NCBI GenBank assembly: GCA_000432895.1
Contig: FR889407.1
Location: 1 to 8,867 of the forward strand
DNA from: Firmicutes bacterium CAG:449
Lineage (GTDB): Bacteria > Bacillota_I > Bacilli_A > RFN20 > CAG-449
Direction: 5' to 3'
DNA: 8,867 nt
Below are positions 1-6,398 of the stretch, piece by piece (position 1 is the stretch's first letter; the number at the start of each line of letters is the position of its first letter). The notes beneath the pieces were generated by a model that saw nothing but the letters and a program-made list of their open reading frames with translations, did not search any database and was not told the DNA's origin. The position numbers and the translations under genes are program-made.

Positions 1-11
1 GCTATGTAAAA

Positions 12-1208
12 ATGACAAATAAAAGAAGATTTTTTGATTTTTTAAGAAATAGTTCAACAGTTTTTTCTACTTTGTTTTCTTTAATTACTTTTTTTGGAAT
101 TATTTTTTATGTAGGAATTAATGGAAGTAGATATTTATCTTGGGAGTTAATTTCTTCTGATAATAAAAGTAGTTTAAATATTATTTCCACTGAACAAAAT
201 AATAAAGAGTTTACTAATCCTAATCTTGATGGAACTTTTTTTTCTTATAAATATGGAATATCTTTAAAAGATGGAGAAAATTTAGAAGGGAAAAGTTGTG
301 TTTATGTTGAATATGTATCTTCTAGTTCACCTTTTAATAATACTTTAAATAATCAAGGTGAAACTTATCAATTAGTAAAAGGGACAACTTTAGATATATT
401 AATGGGAGTTAGTGAAGATAATTTAGATGTAGAATGTTATGCAAAAGATGGTGCTGAAAAATTTGCTAAACAATTAGATAAATCTGTTTCTATTTCTTTT
501 TTACAATGTAGTAAATTAGGTGGAGGTATTAGAGGTTCACTTATTTGTACGATATATTTAATTTTATTAACTTTGTTATTTTCTTTACCTTTAGGTATTG
601 GAGGCAGTATATATTTAGTCTTATACGCTAAAGAAGGTAAATTTAAAACGATTATTACTAATATGATTGACGCAACAAGTGGAATTCCTTCCATTATTTT
701 TGGCTTTGTTGGATTAATTATTTTTGTGCCTTTTGTTTCAGTTTTTACAGGTATTAATGGGTATTCACTTTTAGCGGGTGCTTTAACAATGACTTTAGTG
801 TTATTGCCCACTATTATTAAAACAACTTCTGAAGCTTTAAAAGAAGTTCCTTCTACTTATATGGCTTCTTCTTTAGCTTTAGGTGCTAGTAAAACACAAA
901 CAATATTTAAAGTAATATTACCTAATGCTTTACCGGGAATATTAACTGCTACTTTACTTTCAATTGGAAGAATTATTGGTGAATCAGCAGCTTTAATTTT
1001 TGTGATGGGAACTTCTATTGAAGATAATATTTCTATTTTTAAAGGAGCAACCTCGTTATCATTACATATTTGGTCATTAACTAAGCAAGAAACACCAAAT
1101 TATCAAGTAGCATGTTCAATTTCAATTATTATTTTACTAGTGGTTTTTTTAATGAATGTTTTAGTGAAAATAATATCTTATCGTATAAATAAAAAAAGAG
1201 GAATTTAA
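12..1208 (+). CDS. pstA: Phosphate ABC transporter permease PstA with enlarged extracellular loop
   Basis: One of the two membrane permeases of the high-affinity PstSCAB phosphate importer. The permease core (about residues 175-390) is typical: GIPSIIFGFVGL at 224-235, the EAA loop that docks on PstB (SLALGASKTQTIFKVILP, 287-304), GRIIGESAALIF at 319-330, and about five hydrophobic helices (near 175-206, 222-246, 250-272, 310-333, 365-388). One more helix lies at 17-38. Between it and the core is a hydrophilic stretch of about 135 residues (39-173), predicted to face outside, with cysteines at 96, 142 and 166. Typical PstA proteins are about 280-300 residues; this one is 398. The frame is open to the left edge (three more codons), so the first ATG is the likely but unproven start; its ribosome binding site lies mostly outside the window. 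pstB follows after 1 nt. Family assignment is firm; the role of the insert is unknown. Confidence 0.95.
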   Translation: MTNKRRFFDFLRNSSTVFSTLFSLITFFGIIFYVGINGSRYLSWELISSDNKSSLNIISTEQNNKEFTNPNLDGTFFSYKYGISLKDGENLEGKSCVYVEYVSSSSPFNNTLNNQGETYQLVKGTTLDILMGVSEDNLDVECYAKDGAEKFAKQLDKSVSISFLQCSKLGGGIRGSLICTIYLILLTLLFSLPLGIGGSIYLVLYAKEGKFKTIITNMIDATSGIPSIIFGFVGLIIFVPFVSVFTGINGYSLLAGALTMTLVLLPTIIKTTSEALKEVPSTYMASSLALGASKTQTIFKVILPNALPGILTATLLSIGRIIGESAALIFVMGTSIEDNISIFKGATSLSLHIWSLTKQETPNYQVACSISIIILLVVFLMNVLVKIISYRINKKRGI

Positions 1209-1209
1209 G

Positions 1210-1959
1210 ATGAATGAAGTTTTTGAAATTAAAGATTTAAATCTATTTTATGGTGAAAAACATGCCTTAAAAGATGTAAATTTAAAAATATATGAAAAAG
1301 AAGTTACTTCTTTTATTGGACCTTCAGGATGTGGAAAATCTACTTTGTTAAGATGCTTAAATCGAATGAATGATTTAATTAGTAATTGTAAAGTTGAAGG
1401 AACTATTTTATATAATGGTGGTGATATAAATTCAATTAATGAAGTTGATTTGAGAACAAATGTAGGAATGGTTTTTCAAAATCCGAATCCTTTTCCAATG
1501 TCGATTTTTGATAATGTTGCTTATGGCCCACGTTGTAATGGCATCAAAAATAAAGAAAAATTAAAAGAAATTGTTATTGATTCTTTAAAAAAAGCTTCTT
1601 TATATGAAGAAGTAAAAGATCGTTTAAAAGATAGTGCATTGGCTTTATCCGGTGGACAACAGCAAAGATTATGCATTGCTCGATGCATAGCAATGTCACC
1701 TAAAGTAATTTTAATGGATGAACCAACGAGTGCTTTAGATCCAATTGCAACTTTAAAAATTGAAGAATTAATTCAAGAATTAAAAAAAGATTATACAATT
1801 GTTATAGTTACTCATAATATGCAACAAGCGACAAGAATTTCTGATTATACAGCATTTTTCTTGTTAGGTGAAATTGTTGAATATAATAAAACTATTGATT
1901 TATTTTCAAATCCTAAAAATAAGAAAACAGAAGATTATATAACAGGAAGGTTTGGTTAA
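1210..1959 (+). CDS. pstB: Phosphate ABC transporter ATP-binding protein PstB
   Basis: Cytoplasmic ATPase that powers phosphate import through PstC/PstA. All ABC motifs are intact: Walker A GPSGCGKST (37-45), Q-loop Q90 in MVFQNPNPFPMSI (a PstB hallmark), signature LSGGQQQR (146-153), Walker B VILMDEP (166-172), D-loop SALD (174-177) and switch histidine H202 (THNMQQA). The C-terminal EDYITGRFG matches the usual PstB ending. Its 249 residues are normal for the family. An AGAGG ribosome binding site at 1198-1202, inside the end of pstA, sits 7 nt before the ATG, and the intergenic gap is 1 nt. Coupled translation with pstA is likely. Identification as PstB rather than another ABC ATPase rests on the FPMSIFDNVAYGPR segment and on the pstA/phoU neighbours. 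Confidence 0.97.
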   Translation: MNEVFEIKDLNLFYGEKHALKDVNLKIYEKEVTSFIGPSGCGKSTLLRCLNRMNDLISNCKVEGTILYNGGDINSINEVDLRTNVGMVFQNPNPFPMSIFDNVAYGPRCNGIKNKEKLKEIVIDSLKKASLYEEVKDRLKDSALALSGGQQQRLCIARCIAMSPKVILMDEPTSALDPIATLKIEELIQELKKDYTIVIVTHNMQQATRISDYTAFFLLGEIVEYNKTIDLFSNPKNKKTEDYITGRFG

Positions 1960-1960
1960 T

Positions 1961-2596
1961 ATGTTATTAAAAGATGAAATGGATAATTTAAAATTACTTG
2001 TTCTAAAAATGTCAGATGCTTCAATTATGAATATTAAAGAGGCAATTGATTATTATTTAGGAAAAGAAGAACTTAATGGAATTAATGATGATTTAATTGA
2101 TCAATATGAACGTTTAGTAGAAGAAATGTGTGTCAATATTTTATTAAAAGAACGTCCTTTTGCTCGTGATTTAAAAGAAGTAACTGGTGTTTTAAAATTG
2201 GTTTCTGATATTGAAAGAATTGGTGATCACGCTGAAGATATCTTTGAATTTGCTACACGTCTACTTCCATATAAAGAAGATAAATTAGTTGAAATTGAAT
2301 CATTAGCTAGTTTTGTAATGTTAATGGTTAAAAATTCGATTAAAGCTTATATCGATAATGATTCGACATTAGCAAAAAAAGTTATTGAAGATGATGATTA
2401 TGTTGATAAAAAATATTTAGAGATTATTGAAAACTTATCAAAAAAAGAAGATATTGATAAAGATTATGTGCCATTTGCTATTTATACCACTTTAGTGGTA
2501 AAATATCTTGAAAGGATAGCTGATCATTCAGTAAATATTGCTGAATGGGTAGAATATATCCTAACTGGCTATTATAAAGATAAAATGATTTTTTAA
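1961..2596 (+). CDS. phoU: Phosphate signalling regulator PhoU
   Basis: PhoU links the Pst transporter to the PhoR kinase and dampens phosphate-starvation signalling and excess uptake when phosphate is plentiful. The 211-residue protein has the family's two three-helix repeats, each carrying the metal-binding type motif: DIERIGDHAED (83-93) and LERIADHSVNIAE (183-195). I place the start at the ATG at 1961, 1 nt after the pstB stop. The AGGAAGG ribosome binding site at 1944-1950 lies 10 nt upstream of it. An in-frame TTG at 1952 would leave only 1 nt after that site, so it is unlikely. Position between pstB and the two-component pair is the standard order. Length and motifs are typical and nothing appears broken. 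Confidence 0.95.
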   Translation: MLLKDEMDNLKLLVLKMSDASIMNIKEAIDYYLGKEELNGINDDLIDQYERLVEEMCVNILLKERPFARDLKEVTGVLKLVSDIERIGDHAEDIFEFATRLLPYKEDKLVEIESLASFVMLMVKNSIKAYIDNDSTLAKKVIEDDDYVDKKYLEIIENLSKKEDIDKDYVPFAIYTTLVVKYLERIADHSVNIAEWVEYILTGYYKDKMIF

Positions 2597-2606
2597 GAGG
2601 TGAATT

Positions 2607-3263
2607 ATGTTAATTTATTCAATTGAAGATGATGAAGACATTGCTTTAATCATCAAAAAAACATTAATTAAGCAAGGTTTTGAAGTTGAATCATATAATT
2701 GTGGTAAAGATTTTTTTAACGCTTTTGAAAAGAAAAAACCAGATATTATTTTATTGGATTTAATGCTTCCTGATATTGATGGAAAATTTATTCTAAAACA
2801 AATTAGAAGTATGTCAAAAAATGATGATATTCATATTATTATTATTTCAGCAAAACATATGATCACTGATAAAGTGGAAGGCCTTGATTTAGGAGCTGAT
2901 GACTATATTGAAAAACCTTTTGATTTATTAGAATTAATGGCTAGAGTGGAAGCACAAGCACGTCGGTTAAATAAAAAGAAAGTTATTTGTAAAGATGATG
3001 TTGTTTTGAAGTTAGATGAAAGAGAATGTTATAAAAATAATTCTAAAATTGATTTAACGGTTAAAGAATTTGATATTTTAACTTTATTAATTAAAAATTC
3101 ACCTAATGTTATTTCTAGAGAACAAATTTTTGAAAATATTTGGAATACTAATGAAATTGTTGAAAGTAGAACAGTTGACATGCATATCAAGTCATTAAGA
3201 GCAAAACTTAGTGATGATGGCAGTTTTATTAAAACGGTTTATGGAATAGGCTATAAGATTTAA
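2607..3263 (+). CDS. phoP: Phosphate-response regulator, OmpR/PhoB family (PhoP/PhoB-like)
   Basis: DNA-binding response regulator, predicted to be phosphorylated by the kinase encoded next to it and to switch on phosphate-starvation genes. The receiver domain (about 1-120) has the acidic pocket E7/D8, phospho-acceptor D51 in LLDLMLPDIDG, S81, and K103 in DDYIEKPF. The winged-helix domain (about 125-218) shows TVKEFDILTLL, the recognition-helix region SRTVDMHIKSLRAKL, and the closing wing VYGIGYKI. The length of 218 is slightly short for PhoB/PhoP (about 230-240) but both domains are complete. AAGAGGTG at 2595-2602 is a good ribosome binding site, and the gene starts 10 nt after phoU. The family is certain. 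The phosphate role comes from the operon, since sequence alone does not separate PhoP from related OmpR-type regulators. A Pho box would be expected before pstS, outside the window. Confidence 0.9.
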   Translation: MLIYSIEDDEDIALIIKKTLIKQGFEVESYNCGKDFFNAFEKKKPDIILLDLMLPDIDGKFILKQIRSMSKNDDIHIIIISAKHMITDKVEGLDLGADDYIEKPFDLLELMARVEAQARRLNKKKVICKDDVVLKLDERECYKNNSKIDLTVKEFDILTLLIKNSPNVISREQIFENIWNTNEIVESRTVDMHIKSLRAKLSDDGSFIKTVYGIGYKI

Positions 3264-3264
3264 T

Positions 3265-4908
3265 ATGAAAAAAAGATTAATTATTACTAATTCAATATTA
3301 GTATTTATTTCTTTGATTTTAACTTTAACTTTTTCAAGTGGAATAATTTATAAACAAAATTACGATACATATTCAAAAGAAGTAGAAAATTATTTATCTT
3401 TAACTATTTCTATTTTTGATGGTACAAATTTTGATGACACAAAAAATTCTATTACTTCTGCAGATAAAAATATTCGTTTAACTATTATTGATACTAGTGG
3501 AAAGGTTATTGTTGATACTTTAAATGAAAGTATTGAAGAAAATCATTTACAAAGACCAGAACTAAAAAATTTAAGAGAAGTGTATAAAAGATATTCATCA
3601 ACTGAACATCAAACAATGATGTATATTGCTGATTTAGCTTCTTCATATTATATAAGAATTGCTATCCCAATGGGAAATATTGATAGTATCATGGCTACTT
3701 ATGTATCTTTAAGTGTTATTTTCCTTGTTATAGTGGAAACTGCCTCTGTTGTTTTAATTAGTTTTTTTATAAAAAAGAGTTTAAAACCGATAAATTTAAC
3801 AGTTAAAGAACTATCTTCTTTAGCAGGAAAAGATTATCAAAATACTGATTTAGAGATTGATCATTTACCTAATATTATGAAAGATATTACAGAGGTTTTG
3901 AATCAAAATATTAATTCAATTAAACAACAACAAGAAGAAGCTTCTTCAGTTATGAATTTATTAAATCAAGGCGTAGTGGCAATTAATAAAGATTTAGAAG
4001 TTGTTTTATTAAATAAAACCGCTAAAAAGATCTTTAATGAGCAAGATGTATTAAATCGTAGTTATTTATTTTTAATTAGAGATGTTCCTTTTCAAGAAAG
4101 AATTCAACAAGTAATAAAAAATAAAATTAATGATAATTATATCTTAGTTTTAAATAAATTAACTTATGAATGTATGATAAATTATGTAAGTAATACTTGG
4201 TTATCTGGTGGAGTGGTTATTACTTTAGAAGATATAACTCAAAAAGAAATCTTAGAGAAAACTAAAAAGGATTTCTTTCAAAATGCTTCCCATGAATTAA
4301 AATCACCTCTTACTTCTATCATTGGTTATCAACAGTTAATTACGCAAGGAATTGTTGATGATCCTGAACAAATTAATACTTATTCTTTAAAAACGATTAA
4401 AGAAGCTAATAGAATGAATGATATCATTATTGATATGCTTAATCTTGCTGAACTTGAACAAGATTATCAAACTAAAAAAGAAACTTTCTCATTAAAAAAA
4501 TTGATTTTAGAAATTATTGATGCTTTAGAAAGAAGAATTAAAGAAAAGAATATTGTTTTAGAATTGAATTTGTTAGATTTTGATATTAAAGGTGATATTA
4601 AATTATTAGATGAATTAATTCGAAATTTAATTGATAACGCTATTAAATATAATAAAGAAGATGGAAAAATTAGTATTATTTTAAATAAAGAAAAATTAAT
4701 TATTTCTGATACTGGTATTGGTATTTCTAAAGATAATCAAAAAAGAGTCTTTGAAAGATTCTATCGAGTTGATAAAGGAAGAAGTAAATCAGTTGGTGGA
4801 ACTGGGTTAGGACTAGCTATTGTTAAACATATTTGTGAAATTTATAATTATAAAATTAAAATGTCTTCATGCTTAAATGAAGGTACGACAATAGAAATTA
4901 TCTTTTAA
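3265..4908 (+). CDS. phoR: Membrane sensor histidine kinase PhoR
   Basis: Predicted sensor kinase partner of the response regulator immediately upstream (1 nt gap). In order: TM1 (about 7-29), an extracellular sensor region of about 115 residues (30-145), TM2 (146-169), a weak HAMP-like linker (about 169-222), a PAS domain (about 228-325, LNQGVVAINKDLEVVLLN), the dimerization/phospho-acceptor helix with H343 in ASHELKSPLTS, and the ATPase domain with N-box RNLIDNAIKYN (453-463), G1 box DTGIGI (482-487), F-box FERFYRVD (496-503) and G2 box GGTGLGLAIV (511-520). All catalytic boxes are intact, and the 547-residue layout matches Firmicute PhoR (sensor-HAMP-PAS-kinase). Only a weak AGG lies 14 nt before the ATG, so translation probably depends on coupling to the regulator gene. 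No intrinsic terminator follows the stop codon. Confidence 0.92.
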   Translation: MKKRLIITNSILVFISLILTLTFSSGIIYKQNYDTYSKEVENYLSLTISIFDGTNFDDTKNSITSADKNIRLTIIDTSGKVIVDTLNESIEENHLQRPELKNLREVYKRYSSTEHQTMMYIADLASSYYIRIAIPMGNIDSIMATYVSLSVIFLVIVETASVVLISFFIKKSLKPINLTVKELSSLAGKDYQNTDLEIDHLPNIMKDITEVLNQNINSIKQQQEEASSVMNLLNQGVVAINKDLEVVLLNKTAKKIFNEQDVLNRSYLFLIRDVPFQERIQQVIKNKINDNYILVLNKLTYECMINYVSNTWLSGGVVITLEDITQKEILEKTKKDFFQNASHELKSPLTSIIGYQQLITQGIVDDPEQINTYSLKTIKEANRMNDIIIDMLNLAELEQDYQTKKETFSLKKLILEIIDALERRIKEKNIVLELNLLDFDIKGDIKLLDELIRNLIDNAIKYNKEDGKISIILNKEKLIISDTGIGISKDNQKRVFERFYRVDKGRSKSVGGTGLGLAIVKHICEIYNYKIKMSSCLNEGTTIEIIF

Positions 4909-4911
4909 TTA

Positions 4912-4940
4912 TTGACAAAGTAAAAATTAAGATAAATAAT
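4912..4940 (+). promoter_or_regulatory. Predicted sigma-A promoter of the riboswitch-ribU unit
   Basis: TTGACA at 4912-4917 is a perfect -35 box, followed by a 17-nt spacer and AATAAT at 4935-4940 (5 of 6 to TATAAT). It begins 4 nt after the phoR stop. The expected transcription start, near 4947, falls at the base of the riboswitch P1 stem, which supports ribU having its own promoter. The exact -10 is ambiguous because the spacer is AT-rich. Confidence 0.65.
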
Positions 4941-4944
4941 AATC

Positions 4945-5054
4945 TTACTTCAGGGTCAGGTGAAATTCCTTCTCGGTGGTAAACCCCACGAGCACAAAAG
5001 TGCTGAACTAGTTAAATTCTAGTGGCGACAGTATAGGCTGGATAAAAGAAGTAA
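4945..5054 (+). ncRNA. FMN riboswitch (RFN element) aptamer
   Basis: This leader RNA senses flavin mononucleotide. The conserved FMN-aptamer blocks appear in order: AGGGTCAGGTGAAATTCC (4952-4969), GGTGGTAAACCCCACGAGC (4975-4993), a GCAC-AAAA-GTGC hairpin (4993-5003 region), CTGAACTAGTTAAATTCTAG (5003-5022) and GGCGACAGTATAGGCTGGAT (5024-5043). The closing P1 stem is a perfect 7-bp pairing of TTACTTC (4945-4951) with GAAGTAA (5048-5054). The second internal loop reads TTAAATT where TGAAATT is usual, a mild deviation. Directly downstream are an intrinsic terminator and ribU, the expected target. From the known class, FMN binding should stabilise P1 and switch riboflavin uptake off. Confidence 0.96.
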
Positions 5055-5072
5055 TCCTTTTATGTTAAAAAA

Positions 5073-5096
5073 GATCCTGGGATACAGGATTTTTTT
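5073..5096 (+). terminator. Riboswitch-controlled intrinsic terminator (expression platform)
   Basis: ATCCTG (5074-5079) pairs with CAGGAT (5085-5090) around the loop GGATA, and a U-tract of 6-7 follows (5090-5096). It lies between the FMN aptamer and the ribU ribosome binding site, so it acts as an attenuator. A competing segment AATCCT (5053-5058), which shares two bases with aptamer stem P1, is perfectly complementary to AGGATT (5086-5091). It could act as the antiterminator when FMN is absent. Confidence 0.85.
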
Positions 5097-5109
5097 ATTA
5101 GGAGGGTTT

Positions 5110-5886
5110 ATGGAAAATTCTAATCTCAGAAAAAAACTAATACTTATAGTTATTGGTTTTATATTTATTATTAGTTCAATTGTTTGTCGCTATTTATCGT
5201 TTAATGATTTGCCAATTTATTTTTTAGATTTAATTGGCGTGGGTATCATTTTATTTAGTAGTTCTATAAAACAAAAAAGTGCTCATCAATTATCAATTAA
5301 AGAAATATCCTTAATTGGTGTTCAAGGGGCAATAAGTGCATTATTATATATTTTTGTAAAATTCAATTTACCAATTTTTCCTCAATTTCTTGATATTCAA
5401 GTATCAGAAATTCCTGCTTTAATTACTTCATTTATGTATGGACCAAGTGCAGGGTGTTTCGTTATTTTAATTAGATTTATTTTAAAATTACCATTTTCTT
5501 CTACAGAATTTGTTGGGGAACTTGCTGATTTAATTATTGGTTTAGTTTTAGTGTATATTTCTGGAGCAATATACAAAAAAAAGCGCACATTAAAAGGTGC
5601 ACTTCTTGGTTTAAGTTTAGCAATGATTTTATCTACCATTGTGGCTATGCTTAGTAATTTATTTATTTTAATTCCGTTTTATTTACAATTATTTTTTAAT
5701 GGCTCAATGAAACCATTACTTGCAATGTGTTCGATGATTCCAAATATTAATGAAAATAATTTTATGACTTATTACTTATTTATTGGAGTATTACCATTTA
5801 ATTTATTTAGATTCTTGATTGTTTTTATTTTAACATTCTTACTATATAAAAGAATTAATTTCTTATTTAAGAAAATTACTAAATAA
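5110..5886 (+). CDS. ribU: Riboflavin transporter RibU (ECF S-component), N-terminally extended
   Basis: Membrane subunit that binds riboflavin and works with a shared energizing module (EcfA/EcfA'/EcfT), which is not encoded here. The RibU core is recognisable at about residues 65-250: FLDIQVSEIPALITSFMYGPSAG (93-115), then STEFVGELADLIIGLVLVYISGAIYKKKRTLKGALLG (131-167), then the MLSNLFILIPFY region and a final helix. I use the ATG at 5110 because AGGAGGG (5100-5106) is a strong ribosome binding site just before it. An in-frame ATG at 5062 lies inside the riboswitch terminator region with no such site. That gives 258 residues, against roughly 190-210 in typical RibU; the extra N-terminal 65 or so form two hydrophobic segments (about 8-27 and 34-52) of unknown purpose. 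The FMN riboswitch upstream strongly supports the substrate. The 3' end overlaps the convergent CBS gene by 8 bp. Confidence 0.93.
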   Translation: MENSNLRKKLILIVIGFIFIISSIVCRYLSFNDLPIYFLDLIGVGIILFSSSIKQKSAHQLSIKEISLIGVQGAISALLYIFVKFNLPIFPQFLDIQVSEIPALITSFMYGPSAGCFVILIRFILKLPFSSTEFVGELADLIIGLVLVYISGAIYKKKRTLKGALLGLSLAMILSTIVAMLSNLFILIPFYLQLFFNGSMKPLLAMCSMIPNINENNFMTYYLFIGVLPFNLFRFLIVFILTFLLYKRINFLFKKITK

Positions 5887-6286
5887 GATCGTAGTTTTTC
5901 TTTAAGTAATTAAAAATATTTTTTCTTGTAATAATACCAATAAATGTTCCATCATCATCAGTAACTGGAATAAAGTTTTGATTCATTGCCGTTTGAAAAA
6001 CATCCATTAAATCACAATTTGCTTTAATAGCTTTATTATCATGATAACGTGATATTTTCATAATATTTTCTTCTTCAGCTTCATGAATAGATAGGTTATG
6101 ACTATTTTTTATATACCATAATAAATCACCTTCAGTTAATGTACCAAGATAATTTCCATTACGAGAAATAATTGGTATAGCACTATAACGGTGATATTCC
6201 ATTTTTTCTAAGGCTTGTCTTAAAGAATAATCTTCATACAAATATGCAACCTCTTTTTTAGGTGTCAAAAATAATAATACATTCAT
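5879..6286 (-). CDS. Small stand-alone protein with two CBS domains
   Basis: A 135-residue cytoplasmic protein made almost entirely of a tandem CBS pair (Bateman module), which usually senses adenine nucleotides. The first CBS spans about 1-60 (SLRQALEKMEYHRYSAIPIIS, then GNYLGTLTEGDLLWYI) and the second about 75-132 (NCDLMDVFQTAMNQNFIPVTD, then GTFIGIITRKNIFNYL). No catalytic or membrane domain is attached, so it probably acts by binding a partner. The layout resembles small Firmicute CBS proteins such as DarB/CbpB, which bind c-di-AMP, but I see no specific evidence for that ligand. The ATG at 6286 has a TGAGGT ribosome binding site (complement of 6293-6298). The gene is divergent from spoIVA and convergent with ribU, so its neighbours say little about its job. 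Confidence 0.85.
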   Translation of the reverse strand: MNVLLFLTPKKEVAYLYEDYSLRQALEKMEYHRYSAIPIISRNGNYLGTLTEGDLLWYIKNSHNLSIHEAEEENIMKISRYHDNKAIKANCDLMDVFQTAMNQNFIPVTDDDGTFIGIITRKNIFNYLKKNYDLI

Positions 6287-6305
6287 AAATTAACCTCACA
6301 TCATA

Positions 6306-6314
6306 ACTATATCA
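6306..6314 (-). promoter_or_regulatory. Possible extended -10 promoter of the CBS gene
   Basis: On the - strand the sequence reads TGATATAGT, an extended -10 (TG-n-TATAGT, 5 of 6 to TATAAT), about 20 nt before the CBS start codon. No convincing -35 lies 17 nt upstream, but extended -10 promoters can do without one. The leader would be only about 13-15 nt, just enough for the ribosome binding site. Confidence 0.4.
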
Positions 6315-6344
6315 CAATAATATGAACTGTTTTTAAAAAAATAA

Positions 6345-6373
6345 GCATATTTTATTTTGCCTCATCATAAAGA
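6345..6373 (+). promoter_or_regulatory. Likely sigma-E (mother-cell) promoter of spoIVA
   Basis: GCATATT at 6345-6351 fits the Bacillus sigma-E -35 consensus KMATATT exactly. After a 14-nt spacer comes CATAAAGA (6366-6373), which resembles the -10 CATACAHT and keeps the key CATA. Transcription would begin near 6380, just before the GGGGAGGA ribosome binding site. spoIVA is a classic sigma-E gene in B. subtilis, so context and motif agree. The -10 match is imperfect. Confidence 0.6.
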
Positions 6374-6398
6374 TTTATTGTAATGGGGAGGAGCCAAA

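Noticed and set aside
1..22. End of the upstream gene (expected pstC)
   Set aside because: Stops occur at 7-9 in one frame and 20-22 in another, so either could be the tail. With so few bases no choice can be supported and no feature is listed.
236..243. Run of eight T in pstA as a phase-variable or slippage site
   Set aside because: Homopolymer runs are common in this AT-rich DNA and the reading frame is intact; nothing marks this one as special.
437..811. Open frame on the - strand inside pstA (also 5397-5639 in ribU and 6455-6706 in spoIVA)
   Set aside because: Each lies antisense within a well-identified gene, shows no recognisable motif, and is explained by the AT-rich codon use of the real gene.
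1952..1960. TTG start for phoU, adding three residues
   Set aside because: The AGGAAGG site would be only 1 nt away; the ATG at 1961 has workable spacing and gives a standard PhoU N-terminus.
5062..5109. Upstream in-frame ATG for ribU, adding 16 residues
   Set aside because: It falls within the riboswitch terminator region and has no ribosome binding site, whereas AGGAGGG precedes the ATG at 5110.
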